A program made the translations under genes and the position numbers. 64,000 bases of DNA. Source: Caenorhabditis remanei. Its lineage: Eukaryota; Nematoda; Chromadorea; Rhabditida; Rhabditidae. Below, one piece after another: positions 22,041-32,386 of the stretch. How positions within the stretch are numbered: the stretch's first letter is position 1; every line of letters begins with the position of its first letter. The notes under the pieces were generated by a model. It was not told the DNA's origin. It ran no database searches and was given only the letters and a program-made list of their open reading frames with translations. The stretch covers positions 2,027,717-2,091,716 of the forward strand of contig NC_071330.1 of assembly GCF_010183535.1 (NCBI RefSeq). Direction: 5' to 3'.

Positions 22041-23033
22041 CTAATCGATGATTGTTTGTGGTAAAGAGCAGAGTGCCGAATGATGGTTTGTTGTCTCGCA
22101 GTAATAGCACGTTCTTTCTTTACATCCACACGGCTCTTTCGTCTTCACCAGAAGACAATGTTCACAGAGGCGATCTCTCTTTACGATTTCCTTGCGATCC
22201 GCGATTGACGGGTGTTGTGGGCACTGATTGCTGAAGTGCCCTCCACCACAAAAGGAGCACTTCATATTTGGCTTATCTTCACCGAAGCTGGTGATTCTTC
22301 TGATCTTCCGTTGGCGTTTGATCTCATTCGTTTTGATCTCCCGGGACGGTGCTGGTCTTTTTGTAGGCTTGCTCACGACGCTTTGGAGCGTATGCTTGTG
22401 CTCCATTGGGTCTGCCGTGCGATCCTTGAGATCTTTCTCTTGGCGTTGAGTCGTCTTGATCGCTTTCTCGGTCCTAGGATCCTTTTCCACTTGGGGAACT
22501 TCCCCGCCCTGAGTTCTTGCGAGGAACTGAGCATGGGATTCGTCGGGTTTTTTCCCCGTGCGGTGGAATTCGAAGGTGGCGTTCCGAGTCCACTTCTCCA
22601 CGAGTTTGAGCACGTCGTTCTTGAAGCCTATCATGGCTTCAATGTCGCCGATGACCGCGTTGGTCATGTTGACTTGCTTCTCCAACTCGTCGGCTTCTTT
22701 GTTCAGTTCCTCAGCTCGTTTGACTGTCAAATTTTCTATCTTTTTCATTTTTGACGTATCCAAGTGGGTCACATATTTTTGATGTGCCAACTTTTCCTCC
22801 TCTTTTGCGGATTCCAAGTCCTTCTGGAATTCTGCGACTTCTTCTTTCAGTTGGGCTATGAACTGCTCCATCTCATCCAGAGTGGATTTTGTGGGGTCGA
22901 TACCCCATTTGGGAGCGAGATGGATTTCGATTTCCTTTTCTTTGTCCGCGGCTTTCTCGTTCTCGATTTTCTCGAGGATTTTGGCATGCTTCTTGATGGT
23001 AGAAGCTGCCCGGAGAATTTCTTGGATGTCCAT
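22041..23033 (-). CDS. Third retroelement frame: coiled coil plus gag-like zinc knuckles
   Basis: The frame encodes 330 residues if it starts at the ATG at 23033 (MDIQEILRAAST). Residues about 25-150 are strongly charged and heptad-like (EKIENEKAADKEKE, AQLKEEVAEFQKD), pointing to a coiled coil. The C-terminal 70 residues hold cysteine/histidine clusters (CSFCGGGHFSNQC, CEHCLLVKTKEPCGC, CYYCETTNHHSALC) that mirror the three zinc knuckles of the gag region of the same element, including the IADRKEIVKRDRLC linker. An acceptor-like TTGTTTTCAG lies two bases before the ATG, so a spliced subgenomic mRNA is likely. The frame is also open upstream, overlapping the env end, but that part is out of phase with env and is probably not used. 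Function unknown; a second RNA-binding or gag-like protein is my inference. Confidence 0.75.
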   Translation of the reverse strand: MDIQEILRAASTIKKHAKILEKIENEKAADKEKEIEIHLAPKWGIDPTKSTLDEMEQFIAQLKEEVAEFQKDLESAKEEEKLAHQKYVTHLDTSKMKKIENLTVKRAEELNKEADELEKQVNMTNAVIGDIEAMIGFKNDVLKLVEKWTRNATFEFHRTGKKPDESHAQFLARTQGGEVPQVEKDPRTEKAIKTTQRQEKDLKDRTADPMEHKHTLQSVVSKPTKRPAPSREIKTNEIKRQRKIRRITSFGEDKPNMKCSFCGGGHFSNQCPQHPSIADRKEIVKRDRLCEHCLLVKTKEPCGCKERTCYYCETTNHHSALCSLPQTIID

Positions 23034-23101
23034 TGCTGAAAACAATTTGAATTGTTTAACTATCTTGGACGGGACACATAGAGTTGCCGATGTCACGACC
23101 C

Positions 23102-26100
23102 TCAAACAAGTTGTTTGTCCGTCTTTTGACGGGATGGTCGGCATCGGCGCAGGACAAAAAAATAGACCATGCGACATAGAATAAGCGGAATGGCGAAAAA
23201 GAAAAGCGTCCATTTGGCAGTCTTCTTGAATCCAATCAGAAAAACTGAAAGAACGAGCGTTCCTGTAGTGGCGACAATCACTGCAACCGTGATGATGATG
23301 GCCATCATGGATTTCATGAACTGCAGGTACCACTGGGCGATATGGCTCAAATCTGGCCAGGCGATTTCGTTCATCAATGTTGTTTTTCCTTCAATGATTC
23401 TGTAGATAGAAGTCCACATGGATCCAGTGAATTTCAGCGTTCCTGTGATCTTGAAGTACTCAGTGTATCTTCCTCCACAGTTGATTGAGCACACTTTTCT
23501 GAATCCGGCATATTGAGCAAAGAATGTGATGTTTGTGGATTTTCCATTGGGCGAGCATGGTACGGTAAACATGTCTTTGTCGCAGACAATGTTTCCAATG
23601 ACTTCTTTCATAGAAGAGGTGCACTTGATCTCCGCTTGTCCTCCAGATGCACAATTGTAACATCCTTGGATTTGTTTTGCTTTGATGTAGCATTTGTCGG
23701 ATGAAATCAGGATAGAGGTAGTGACATTGTCTTCCAATGTGAGCACTAGTCCGATGGTCACCTCGTCGTTGATGGTGGCTACCACCGACTCATTTTCAGC
23801 TTTCAGGGTCCAATGTCCTTCTCTGAGTGGGAGGCGTTTCTGGATGGTGTTGAACTGAGTTTCCAGATCGTCCTCTTCGCATGTGCAAACCATGGAATCT
23901 TCGGCTGGCTCACAAGTGCATCTTTCGTTGAGTTGGCACGTCTCGTCCCCTTCTTTTCTTTTGCATTGGATGCTTGGCAAACGATATGGTTGCCACAAGG
24001 CGACTTGTGACTTGTCGTTTCTGATTAACCAGTTTTCCAGAATTGGCGATACTGGTTTGTTAATCCAAGCGGCGGTGACACTGATGTCTTGAAGCGATCC
24101 AGGAAAACTGACTGGCAATGTCATGGTTTCTGTTTTTTGATGGCGATCGCCATTCAATCTTGTTACCGACATTTCGATGACCAGTCTTTCTCTCCATTCG
24201 GCACATTGAAAGATCTCGAGCGTTCCGTTGTTCTTTTCTTTTCCGTAGATTCTGTAGAAGAGACATCCTGGAGACGGAAAGAAACATGAACAACCTAGTC
24301 CTCCACAGCTTTCGGTACAGTATGTGTTCCCAATGTGATTGTTGGCTTCACCGAGTTCTGGTACCATTGAATTCTGTGTGATGTTGAGGCACTTGTCTGC
24401 TACACATGATCCTGTATGGGCGCAGCGTTTAGCACTCCATACATGAATTTGAGCGTCCTTTGTGAAGGTGATTGTGTTTTTCAGGCATTCCATTCTGATC
24501 TCGAGAAATCTGATTCTGATTTCTTTTGTGGTCATTCCATTCTGCTCGATCCGGAGACATGCTTCCTTGTTGAAAGATCCAATGGTCAGATGCTCTTGGG
24601 TTACCAATTTGCATGTTTTTGGTTCTTCTTTGGTGCAAATCTTTTCTCCTTGAGACAGAAGATTAACTTCCTGACAGGCGTTGCTCGAGTGGATCATTGA
24701 GGAGAACATCAGGATAGCCACCATTATTTCCCAATTGATTTTTCCGCGTCGGGAAGATTTGCGAGGAATGAATCCACGGCACTTCGAGATGATCATTTGG
24801 AGCAATTTGTAGATCATGATCAGTGGTGCTCCCATGGATATTTTCACCTTGAATATGCAGTACACTATCATCGCAATGATATAGAGGATGACTGCAAATC
24901 CAGCGAGAGCCATGTACGGATGACACTCCGGATTGAGGACATTTGTTGTGCAGATCACACAGTCGATGCTGTCACATGTAGAAACAGCATGGCAATTCAG
25001 TTCATATACTGTGACCGCGTTGGCCATCAGTATTTTTGCAGTTGCATGGTGATCCGTAATTTTCAGAGCAGGTGGGATCCAAACATCTGCGTAGTTGCTG
25101 TTCCAGGTCATTCGAGGTCTTGATGTGCAATAGTTCTGTACGCACATTTCGAAGCTTTCATATTCCACATTGACACGAATCCCAGTTGGCGTGCATTCTA
25201 ACGGCGAGATAGCCATCGTTGGTCCAATGATGATTGACAGAATCACCATAATCATGAACTTTGACCATGGGAAGTTCACCAATGTAGAGATTGCAGAAGC
25301 GACTTGAAAGCGATCTTCGTGTTGGTCTTCGTTGTAGTTGACTCTTTTCTGCTTTCTCAAGTTATACCTCTTGACCATGTCCTTTGTTTGGACTTCAGGA
25401 GCATCTGGAACTTGCTCTTCTTGAAGAGAAACCCCGTTGGTTTCGTTCTTCCGTTGGGTGTCTTCACCATCAAGCTCCAATGGGACAACCAAATTGATGG
25501 GGCGTTTGATGATGTTTCCTTTGCTGGTTCTCAAGTGTACTTCACGGAGAACACCATCCGATGATGGATCAGCTTTGACAATTTCTCCCAGTTTCCAGTA
25601 GTTTCGTGGAAGATCCGGGTCTGTGATGAGGATGACCTGACCAACTGCTGGAGTCTCGGATTTTCCTCTTTTGTTGTTCATTCGCAGCTTGTGGGTGCTT
25701 CTCAATTCAGCCAAATAAGTTGTTTTCCACGTTTGCCAGACGGTTTCGACAACTTTGGCGACAGATTTGATGGCCGCGATAGCCTCCTCTTTAGCGAGCG
25801 AAATTTCTCCTGGTGGAGCGTAGTCCTCATTCATTTCCAATGTGGAATCCATTGGATAGTTGACTTGAATGTTCGGGTAGACAAAATCGATAGGTCTCAG
25901 AACAAATCCGCTGTCCAGATTTTGTCCAACGTATGTGAGGGGTCTGGAGTTGAGAGCTGCAGCGACCTCAGTGAATGTTGTGTGGATATCGTCCAATGAT
26001 AAGATGCTCCGCCCAATGCCTTTGAACATTGATTGTTTGATTGAGCGCATCATTCTTTCATACATTCCTCCTTGCCAGGGGGCGTATGGCGTGATAAATT

Positions 26101-29100
26101 TCCACTCGATCTTTGCGTCTCCAAGAAATTTCTTCACCTCATTGTTGAAATTGCAGTTTTTTGTTGTGGTTTCTGCAATGTCTTGGAGGATCTTGTCGGC
26201 TAAAATGAAATGTGGAGCGTTATCACTGACGATAGCATTTGGTTTTCCACAGAGGCTGACAAAGCGTTGAAAGGCTTTCAGAAAACAGCTTGTATCCGGT
26301 CGGACTATCAATTGGATGTGGACTAATCTTGTTGTGGCACAGATGAATAGGCATCCCCAGCACGAAGCGACAGTGTTGTCTTCTTTTCGGTAGGAGATCG
26401 GACCAAAATAATCGAGTCCTGTGTGTTGGAAAGGCGCTGTTTCTTTCACTCGGTGCTCTGGCAGATCCACCATGTCTGGGTATTTGAATGGCGGCTTGTT
26501 GTATCTTTGACAGGCTACACACTTTGACAATAGCGATTTCACTTGTTGGCGAAGATTTGGGATCCAGAATTTCTTCCTGACCTCCGTCATCGTTTGCTGT
26601 TCATTGCAGTGCCATTTTCCATGAGCTTCTCGTATGATCAGCTTTGCCAGTTGGGTTTTTGGTTCGATCAATATTGGAAATCTTGCCATTTTTGCATTGT
26701 CCATGTGTTTGAGTCTTCCACGACAGATGATGATCTTGTTGTCATCAAGTTCCAGATTCAGCTCATTCCAGGAATGTTTCTTCCTTAAGCTGATTTGAGC
26801 TTGATGCTCTCGAATGATCCGTATTTCCGCTGCGCTTTGTTCTGATGCGGAAATTGGTGGATTTCCTTCTGGAACTTCTTTGAGCTCAGCGATGGTTGTC
26901 CGCAGCCGTTCTTTCACGTCTTGTGAAAGAGGATTAGCGAATTTAGCGATGGCTCTCATTGTGTACGCGATCACACGTCTCTTTCGGAGTAGCGAACTCG
27001 CACTGATCGAATCGAAGATTTCCGCAGTGTCGGCATTGTCATCAATACTGTTGCAGATATTGATTCTCGCATTATCTTCTTCCGATTCCTTGATCTCGAA
27101 CGTTTGGTAAGTGTCCCAAACACTTGGATCTTTCTGACAGAAGCTAGGTCCTGTCCACCAGAAACTGTTTTGGAATTCATCCTTTGTTATGCCACGCGTT
27201 CCAAGATCGGCTGGATTGTCTTCTGAACGAATGTGTCCGAATCTGACTTTGACTCCAGTTTCAGCGATCTCCTGACTGGCGAGGCGGATGCTTTCGAGCC
27301 GGTTGGTAATGAGAACTCCAACTTCCTTCTTTCCTGGTGTTGATTTTATCCAGCTGAGAGCGATTTCACTATCAGTGAGGATGATAGCTTCCGATACTCC
27401 GATGTCTCCTTTTTGAAGACATTGGACCACTGACAGCATTCTTTGCGTTCCCATGGTTAGCGCGTGCAACTCCAATTTCGGAATCGTCCATTTTTCCTTC
27501 AAGGATTTGACTTTGGATTTTCCAAGGAAAATGTTCATTCCATATTTGTTGTGCGCGTAAAAACAGTAAGCCGTTGCGTTTTGGCTGGCGTCACAAAAAC
27601 AAATAATCTTGTTTTTGTTCGATTGGTCGAGGATGTTGCGAGGCAACTCCTTGATGAATCCTTCCGTCTGGTCCAGCAGTTCTTTCCATTGGCTCTCATG
27701 ATTCTTGTTCAATGGGGTGTCCCATTTGTAAGCGAACTCATCTTGCCATAGCACACGTTGGAATAGTTTCGATGTGAGCATCAATGGGGTCATTAGTCCT
27801 TGAGGATCAAAGTCGCTTCCAATTTTTCTGGACACGGTACGTCTGCTGTACTTCTCATCAGCAGACACGAAGCATTCCAATTGGATGGTGTCCTTGTCTG
27901 GATTATATGGTATTCCTAGCACTTTCAAGTCGGACTTTTGAGCTTTGTCGACTTCTGGAATGTTGTCGTTGAACTCGTCAGAGTTTCCCATGAATTCACG
28001 CAGATTCAAGTTTGCATCAGCGAAAATAGCTTTGAACTCCTTGTATAACTCGAGCGCTTCTCTTGGCGAACCATCGAATGTGAATATGAGATTGTCCACA
28101 TAAAGATTCTCATTAATCTTGGAAGCGAGTTTGGAGTTGGCATGATTTTCGAGATGGAGCATGATCGTGGCTGCGAGTAAGAACGGACTAGCGTTTAGAC
28201 CGAACAGAACGCGAGTGAAACGATAGACTTCGACATTGTCTGGTGTAGCTGGTAGATTGATGTCTTTGATCCAGAGAATCCGAGTCAAATCTCTATCTTC
28301 TTCGTTCAGTCTGACTTGAAGAAAAGCTTTCTCCACATCTGCCAAGATGACTGTTTCTCCTGATCTGAAGCGAATCAGGATGTCCAAAATGTCCGGCAGC
28401 AATGTCGGGCCTTGCTCGATTGCATCATTGAGGGAGTCGTTCCCTTTGTAATGAGCGGATGCGTCCACGACGACACGGCATTTTGTGGTGGCCTTGTGTG
28501 GAGTCAGGACTGGCTGAATCGGACTATAGTGTGTCCATTCTCCTTTTGGAGTTTGAGCAGTGACAATCTCCAGAATGTTCTTTTTGACCTGATCCTCGAA
28601 AATTTCTTGGATCATTTTCTTCACTTCCAGCGGTGTCGTTTTCACTATACCTATTAATCTTTTCAAGGTAAGACGGTAATTGTCTGGAAGAGTGGCGATC
28701 TTATTCGTCTTGAGGGGGAGTTTGACAAAATATCCTTCGATCCGTTTTTGAACTGTGTCTCGAAAAAACTGGAGGATTTGTTTGTCTTTTTCCTTTCTTT
28801 CTTCAGCAGAAGATCCAGCGAATTCGTCTCCATTGCATTTGAGCACGTCTTGTTTTTGGAGATATTCGAATGGTTCATCTTCTTGGATTGAGTTGATGAT
28901 CATGACAGAGTTGACGTTTGAGCGATCCCGCGATGTCTTTTTGCGTCCCATTGTTGTGTATCCGAACTTTGTGTTCAGAAGTAGGATGCCGGATGGTAAG
29001 GTGATCGTGTCACCAATCCAGATTGTGGACATCTGATCCATTCCGATCAAAACATCAGGATCTACTTCATCCTCGAACGCGTCCGTATTGACGTCGATCT

Positions 29101-30880
29101 TGTTGCGATGGATGAATCGTATGTCTTCTCTTGACATTTCAGCTTTCGGGATGTTTCCTACCACACATGATCTCAGTAGAACATCGATTTCAGCTGACTC
29201 TTTTTCTGTGAAGACGACTATGGAGGCTTCTTTGTACTTCTCTGGTCCCTTCGCTGTAGGCGATCCAAAGGTTTTCAGTCGTAGAGTGGGTCCATCCGGT
29301 GTTTCGAGATTGAGGGTTTTTGCCACAGATTCTTTTATAAAACTTCTGTCGGCCCCCGTATCAATCATCATCGAAATTGTTGTCCATTCTCCCGACACCT
29401 TGTTTCTCGCTTTTGCTTGAATTGTCGGCACGAAGGCTTTTGAAGTGGTCGTCGGCGCTCTCTCTGTTGTCTGCGTCTCACACTGGACAGCTTCTTCTAC
29501 TTCTTCGGTGTGAGTCACGTTGGTAGTCGCCGTCTTGACCTTTGTCTTGGCTTGCTGATTGTGTTTGCTATCTCTCGATGAGTTAGCAGAAGATGGCGAA
29601 GATGATTCACCTCGATTTGTGCAAAGGACACTTGAATGTCGACCTTTACAGAAGTAGCACGGCCTGGTACTGTAACATTCTGCAGTTTTGTGTGCATTAC
29701 TATGACAGTTTAAACAGCGTCCTTCGCGATTCAAAAAATCTTTGCGATCCTTGATTGAAACGAATTTTGTGCATTTGCTGGAATGGTGCTCGGAGTCCTT
29801 ACAAAACAGACACAATCTGGTTTTCTTCTGTTTTTCAGAGCGATCCGACTTATTGGACTGGTTTCTGTCCTTCTTTGGATTATCGGCTTTCTCCTTTGGC
29901 TCGTTTTTGCCCTTCATCAATAGTTCCAGATCTTCTTCTAGCGTTATGTTCTCTTCAATGTCAGTGAACATTTTGCTGATTGTCCAGTCCTCCGACGAAG
30001 CGATTTTCTTCTTGAAGGTGGCTCTTCTGATCTTGTCGTTGAACTTTTCCATGATGAGTTCCTTCATCATCCGATTGTCTACGGGTTCTTGAAGGCGTTC
30101 CAGTTGCTTTATCGCGACCATCAATCTTTCGAATAGGAGTCTTTGCTCTCGGGTGCTGCTGTCTTTGGCACAATCTTTGCGAACCTTTTCATTCAGTTCC
30201 AGAATGGTAGTCTCAGTGTCCGCGTATTTGTTTTTGAGAAGTTTGACGGCGATGTCATAATTCTCTGGCGTGATCTGGAATTGATCCAGTAGTTCTTTCG
30301 CTCCTCCTTGAAGATGATTGAGAAGATGAGTGAATTTTAGGATATTTGAGATTTCCGCTTTGTGGATTATCTCTTCGTAGAGCGACCAGAATTTTTGGAA
30401 TTCCCATCTTTTCCCAGAGAAGACTGGGAGTTTGACTGGTGGGAGGTTGGAAACCTGACGTTCCATTTCCATGCTTGGTCTTCTTTGCGAAAACTCCTTG
30501 ATATTCTGCTTGTTATCCACAGGCTCGACATTCTCTGATCGGATTCTTTTCAGTACTGCGTGGTACGAATCCCTGAGATTAATGGCGTCCTGGTTGAGCT
30601 GAATCAATAGCGGGAGTTTTTCTTCATAATTTTTCACATTGGCATCTTCTTCATCTCCAATTTTTTCGATTTGCTCTGACAATTTGATCGTGGTTGCTTC
30701 AAGCGTTTGGATTTTTGAATCCAGGAGGTCGATCACTTCTACAATTTGTCCAATGTCTTGTTTTGGGATTGGCAACGTCGCGTTCTTCAGTTTGCTGAGC
30801 TCATTCTGATACTTCTTCACGAATGTCGACAATGCGGTCGATTGGCTCGTGGTACTCAAGAAGTATAATTGAAGACTCAT
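23102..30880 (-). CDS. BEL/Pao Gag-Pol-Env polyprotein
   Basis: The frame is 2,592 residues, uninterrupted. Approximate order: coiled-coil N-terminus (10-110); DUF1759-type capsid region (VKLPVFSGKRWEF, about 150-320); three zinc knuckles (355-420, CLFCKDSEHHSSKC and relatives); aspartic protease (DTGAD, about 505); reverse transcriptase (DVEKAFLQV about 845, YVDN about 925, the BEL-type variant of YVDD); RNase H (LTDSEIALSW, about 1165); integrase with an H-C-C zinc part (about 1420) and D-D-E residues near 1487, 1552 and 1605; DUF5641-like tail; then an envelope-like region from about 1880 with a signal-like hydrophobic start, internal membrane segments, a cysteine-rich ectodomain of phlebovirus G2 (class II fusion) type at about 2080-2500, and two hydrophobic segments near the C-terminus. 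Env lies in the same frame as pol, so it must be released by proteolysis or translated from a spliced RNA. Confidence 0.93.
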   Translation of the reverse strand: MSLQLYFLSTTSQSTALSTFVKKYQNELSKLKNATLPIPKQDIGQIVEVIDLLDSKIQTLEATTIKLSEQIEKIGDEEDANVKNYEEKLPLLIQLNQDAINLRDSYHAVLKRIRSENVEPVDNKQNIKEFSQRRPSMEMERQVSNLPPVKLPVFSGKRWEFQKFWSLYEEIIHKAEISNILKFTHLLNHLQGGAKELLDQFQITPENYDIAVKLLKNKYADTETTILELNEKVRKDCAKDSSTREQRLLFERLMVAIKQLERLQEPVDNRMMKELIMEKFNDKIRRATFKKKIASSEDWTISKMFTDIEENITLEEDLELLMKGKNEPKEKADNPKKDRNQSNKSDRSEKQKKTRLCLFCKDSEHHSSKCTKFVSIKDRKDFLNREGRCLNCHSNAHKTAECYSTRPCYFCKGRHSSVLCTNRGESSSPSSANSSRDSKHNQQAKTKVKTATTNVTHTEEVEEAVQCETQTTERAPTTTSKAFVPTIQAKARNKVSGEWTTISMMIDTGADRSFIKESVAKTLNLETPDGPTLRLKTFGSPTAKGPEKYKEASIVVFTEKESAEIDVLLRSCVVGNIPKAEMSREDIRFIHRNKIDVNTDAFEDEVDPDVLIGMDQMSTIWIGDTITLPSGILLLNTKFGYTTMGRKKTSRDRSNVNSVMIINSIQEDEPFEYLQKQDVLKCNGDEFAGSSAEERKEKDKQILQFFRDTVQKRIEGYFVKLPLKTNKIATLPDNYRLTLKRLIGIVKTTPLEVKKMIQEIFEDQVKKNILEIVTAQTPKGEWTHYSPIQPVLTPHKATTKCRVVVDASAHYKGNDSLNDAIEQGPTLLPDILDILIRFRSGETVILADVEKAFLQVRLNEEDRDLTRILWIKDINLPATPDNVEVYRFTRVLFGLNASPFLLAATIMLHLENHANSKLASKINENLYVDNLIFTFDGSPREALELYKEFKAIFADANLNLREFMGNSDEFNDNIPEVDKAQKSDLKVLGIPYNPDKDTIQLECFVSADEKYSRRTVSRKIGSDFDPQGLMTPLMLTSKLFQRVLWQDEFAYKWDTPLNKNHESQWKELLDQTEGFIKELPRNILDQSNKNKIICFCDASQNATAYCFYAHNKYGMNIFLGKSKVKSLKEKWTIPKLELHALTMGTQRMLSVVQCLQKGDIGVSEAIILTDSEIALSWIKSTPGKKEVGVLITNRLESIRLASQEIAETGVKVRFGHIRSEDNPADLGTRGITKDEFQNSFWWTGPSFCQKDPSVWDTYQTFEIKESEEDNARINICNSIDDNADTAEIFDSISASSLLRKRRVIAYTMRAIAKFANPLSQDVKERLRTTIAELKEVPEGNPPISASEQSAAEIRIIREHQAQISLRKKHSWNELNLELDDNKIIICRGRLKHMDNAKMARFPILIEPKTQLAKLIIREAHGKWHCNEQQTMTEVRKKFWIPNLRQQVKSLLSKCVACQRYNKPPFKYPDMVDLPEHRVKETAPFQHTGLDYFGPISYRKEDNTVASCWGCLFICATTRLVHIQLIVRPDTSCFLKAFQRFVSLCGKPNAIVSDNAPHFILADKILQDIAETTTKNCNFNNEVKKFLGDAKIEWKFITPYAPWQGGMYERMMRSIKQSMFKGIGRSILSLDDIHTTFTEVAAALNSRPLTYVGQNLDSGFVLRPIDFVYPNIQVNYPMDSTLEMNEDYAPPGEISLAKEEAIAAIKSVAKVVETVWQTWKTTYLAELRSTHKLRMNNKRGKSETPAVGQVILITDPDLPRNYWKLGEIVKADPSSDGVLREVHLRTSKGNIIKRPINLVVPLELDGEDTQRKNETNGVSLQEEQVPDAPEVQTKDMVKRYNLRKQKRVNYNEDQHEDRFQVASAISTLVNFPWSKFMIMVILSIIIGPTMAISPLECTPTGIRVNVEYESFEMCVQNYCTSRPRMTWNSNYADVWIPPALKITDHHATAKILMANAVTVYELNCHAVSTCDSIDCVICTTNVLNPECHPYMALAGFAVILYIIAMIVYCIFKVKISMGAPLIMIYKLLQMIISKCRGFIPRKSSRRGKINWEIMVAILMFSSMIHSSNACQEVNLLSQGEKICTKEEPKTCKLVTQEHLTIGSFNKEACLRIEQNGMTTKEIRIRFLEIRMECLKNTITFTKDAQIHVWSAKRCAHTGSCVADKCLNITQNSMVPELGEANNHIGNTYCTESCGGLGCSCFFPSPGCLFYRIYGKEKNNGTLEIFQCAEWRERLVIEMSVTRLNGDRHQKTETMTLPVSFPGSLQDISVTAAWINKPVSPILENWLIRNDKSQVALWQPYRLPSIQCKRKEGDETCQLNERCTCEPAEDSMVCTCEEDDLETQFNTIQKRLPLREGHWTLKAENESVVATINDEVTIGLVLTLEDNVTTSILISSDKCYIKAKQIQGCYNCASGGQAEIKCTSSMKEVIGNIVCDKDMFTVPCSPNGKSTNITFFAQYAGFRKVCSINCGGRYTEYFKITGTLKFTGSMWTSIYRIIEGKTTLMNEIAWPDLSHIAQWYLQFMKSMMAIIITVAVIVATTGTLVLSVFLIGFKKTAKWTLFFFAIPLILCRMVYFFVLRRCRPSRQKTDKQLV

Positions 30881-31089
30881 GGTTTTTCACCGAATTAGCG
30901 ATCCGAAGTGATTGGAGAGCGAAAAAATTCGAAAATTTTGAGATTTTACTCAGCGTTAGAGTAAAACTCGAGCGAATTTGGTGGTTAGTATCAGTTAGTC
31001 AAGAAAGGACGGACAAGAATATTATCAAAATAAACTCGTACCTTTCTCAAAAAAAGCGATCCTCGTTGTTCCTGCCACGCGGGTTTTCA

Positions 31090-31109
31090 GAATTTGGTCG
31101 TATGCACCA
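31090..31109 (-). other. Primer-binding site candidate
   Basis: Immediately inside the upstream LTR, on the minus strand, a 20-base stretch starts TGGTGCATACG and continues to AAATTC. The complement ends in ...TATGCACCA, as a tRNA 3' end would, with an acceptor strand CGTATGC. The priming tRNA would start GCATACG; I cannot name it from here. Confidence 0.6.
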
Positions 31110-31399
31110 TATAATATTTTCTCACTTCCTTGACGACTTGCGGCGAAATAATAAACAGTCAATCTAATAACTATTTATTACAGAAGAAAGAATATCAAAG
31201 TAAATATATATGGGCGAAATAATACGATGGGGGAGAATTTGGAGAGTAAAGGTCTCTCTTGTTGCAAGTGCCCCCTGTCCCCTCGGACAGGCTTCTGCCC
31301 GAGGGACTCTGAGACGCAGACATAAGAAACAATAACAGGGGGCGGGGACTCCTAGTTAAACAAGGGTATGATAATTTACTAGGATAGGAGATATCATAC
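31110..31399 (-). repeat. 5' LTR of BEL/Pao element
   Basis: This is the upstream LTR in element sense, reading the same as 21453-21742 along its whole length by eye. It presumably holds the promoter. Between it and the polyprotein start at 30880 lies a 230-bp leader with a possible splice donor (GAAAG/GTACGAG near 31040 on the minus strand). Confidence 0.85.
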
Positions 31400-31431
31400 A
31401 CCTTGACTGCGTTTCTCTCAGACCAGCGATT

Positions 31432-31979
31432 TCAGCCTTTCTGTTCTTTCTGATTCCACTTGAAAAGGAAGTACATTCCATCGTAGCTAGCGAGTGCGGC
31501 ACGGCAGATGTTGGCTCTTCCGAATTGCTCATGAAGGTCAACGAGACTCTCTGGGTGTGGATTGCCAGATTCCACGGACAGCATCAGCCATCTTGTATGA
31601 GCCAAGGCTGAAAAATGAGAAATTTTCAATATTAACCAGCCAAAGCTAAAGAAAGAGACCAGCAACAACTCGTTTCTGATTGAAACGACGACTTTTACTT
31701 TTTTTAGTATCGGAGGTCGTCACAATTCTTACCTGCTAAGAGTTCCCGATCTGCCGGTTCGTCTTGAGTTCCGTATTTGACAACATCCCTTAGTAGATCG
31801 ACTCTCCTCCAGTTCCATTTCCACGAGTGAAATCTTCTCCTTGATTCATCGAACGATTTCTGCGAGGATCTGGAACGAAACAAATAAAAAACTAGACAAC
31901 GGGAATATTAGCATTTCTCACCGAGCCGCATGGAGATGTCGAAGAAGTTGCACGCATTCGGAGGAGCGAGGAGTAATCG
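31432..31979 (-). CDS. Spliced unknown gene, left-arm copy
   Basis: This is the mirror image of the right-arm gene described at 34150-34697, with exons at 31922..31979, 31733..31869 and 31432..31607 on the minus strand. Splice sites and the TGA are conserved. The BEL/Pao element inserted just beyond its stop codon, leaving this copy intact but replacing its 3' flank. The first exon is not identified in either arm. Confidence 0.5.
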
Positions 31980-32386
31980 CTGAAAAGAATTCGTGTTCAA
32001 GAAATGAATAAGAGATTATTGAATTGAGAGAAAACGAGATGAGAGCGGCAAAAATCTTCAAAAAATGAGAGAAACAGGCCAAAAGATCAACAAAAATAGG
32101 CCGGATATATCAAAGAATAGGCAAAAAAAACAAAAAATTTTAGGATTCTAGCGGAAAAGCAACAGAAATACCTTAAAAACAATAAAATTCACAAGAACAA
32201 TTCCGAAAATCTCTTTAGAAATGAATATTATTACACTATATTACAGAAAAACTCGGAAAAGTACGAAAAAACTGGAAAAATTCTAAAAATTCGAAAAAAA
32301 ATTCGTTCGAGAATGTTCGAAAGAACACCGCCTCGTTCCCATGGCCGAACGTTTTCTGCACGCGTTCTCGGCCACTTGTAGATTTT

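Larger units (their letters stand above)
21453..31399 (-). mobile_element. BEL/Pao LTR retrotransposon with env, apparently complete
   Basis: Two 290-bp LTRs that look identical bound one 2,592-residue gag-pol-env frame and a 330-residue 3' frame, all on the minus strand. A direct repeat of up to six bases (ACCTTG, 21447-21452 and 31400-31405) flanks it, and the untouched sequence survives as CAAGGT at 34724-34729 in the other arm of the host transposon. The order protease, reverse transcriptase, RNase H, integrase with a DUF1759-type gag marks BEL/Pao. The envelope-like part resembles that known from nematode Cer elements, derived from phlebovirus-type glycoproteins. Intact frames and matching LTRs indicate a young insertion. 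Confidence 0.92.

Noticed and set aside
22212..22754. 180-codon plus-strand frame
   Set aside because: It lies antisense to the retroelement's third frame and shows no domain; it is a by-product of the opposite coding strand.
22041..23333. A 430-residue version of the third retroelement frame
   Set aside because: The upstream 100 codons overlap the end of env in another phase; the splice acceptor next to the ATG at 23033 supports the shorter form.
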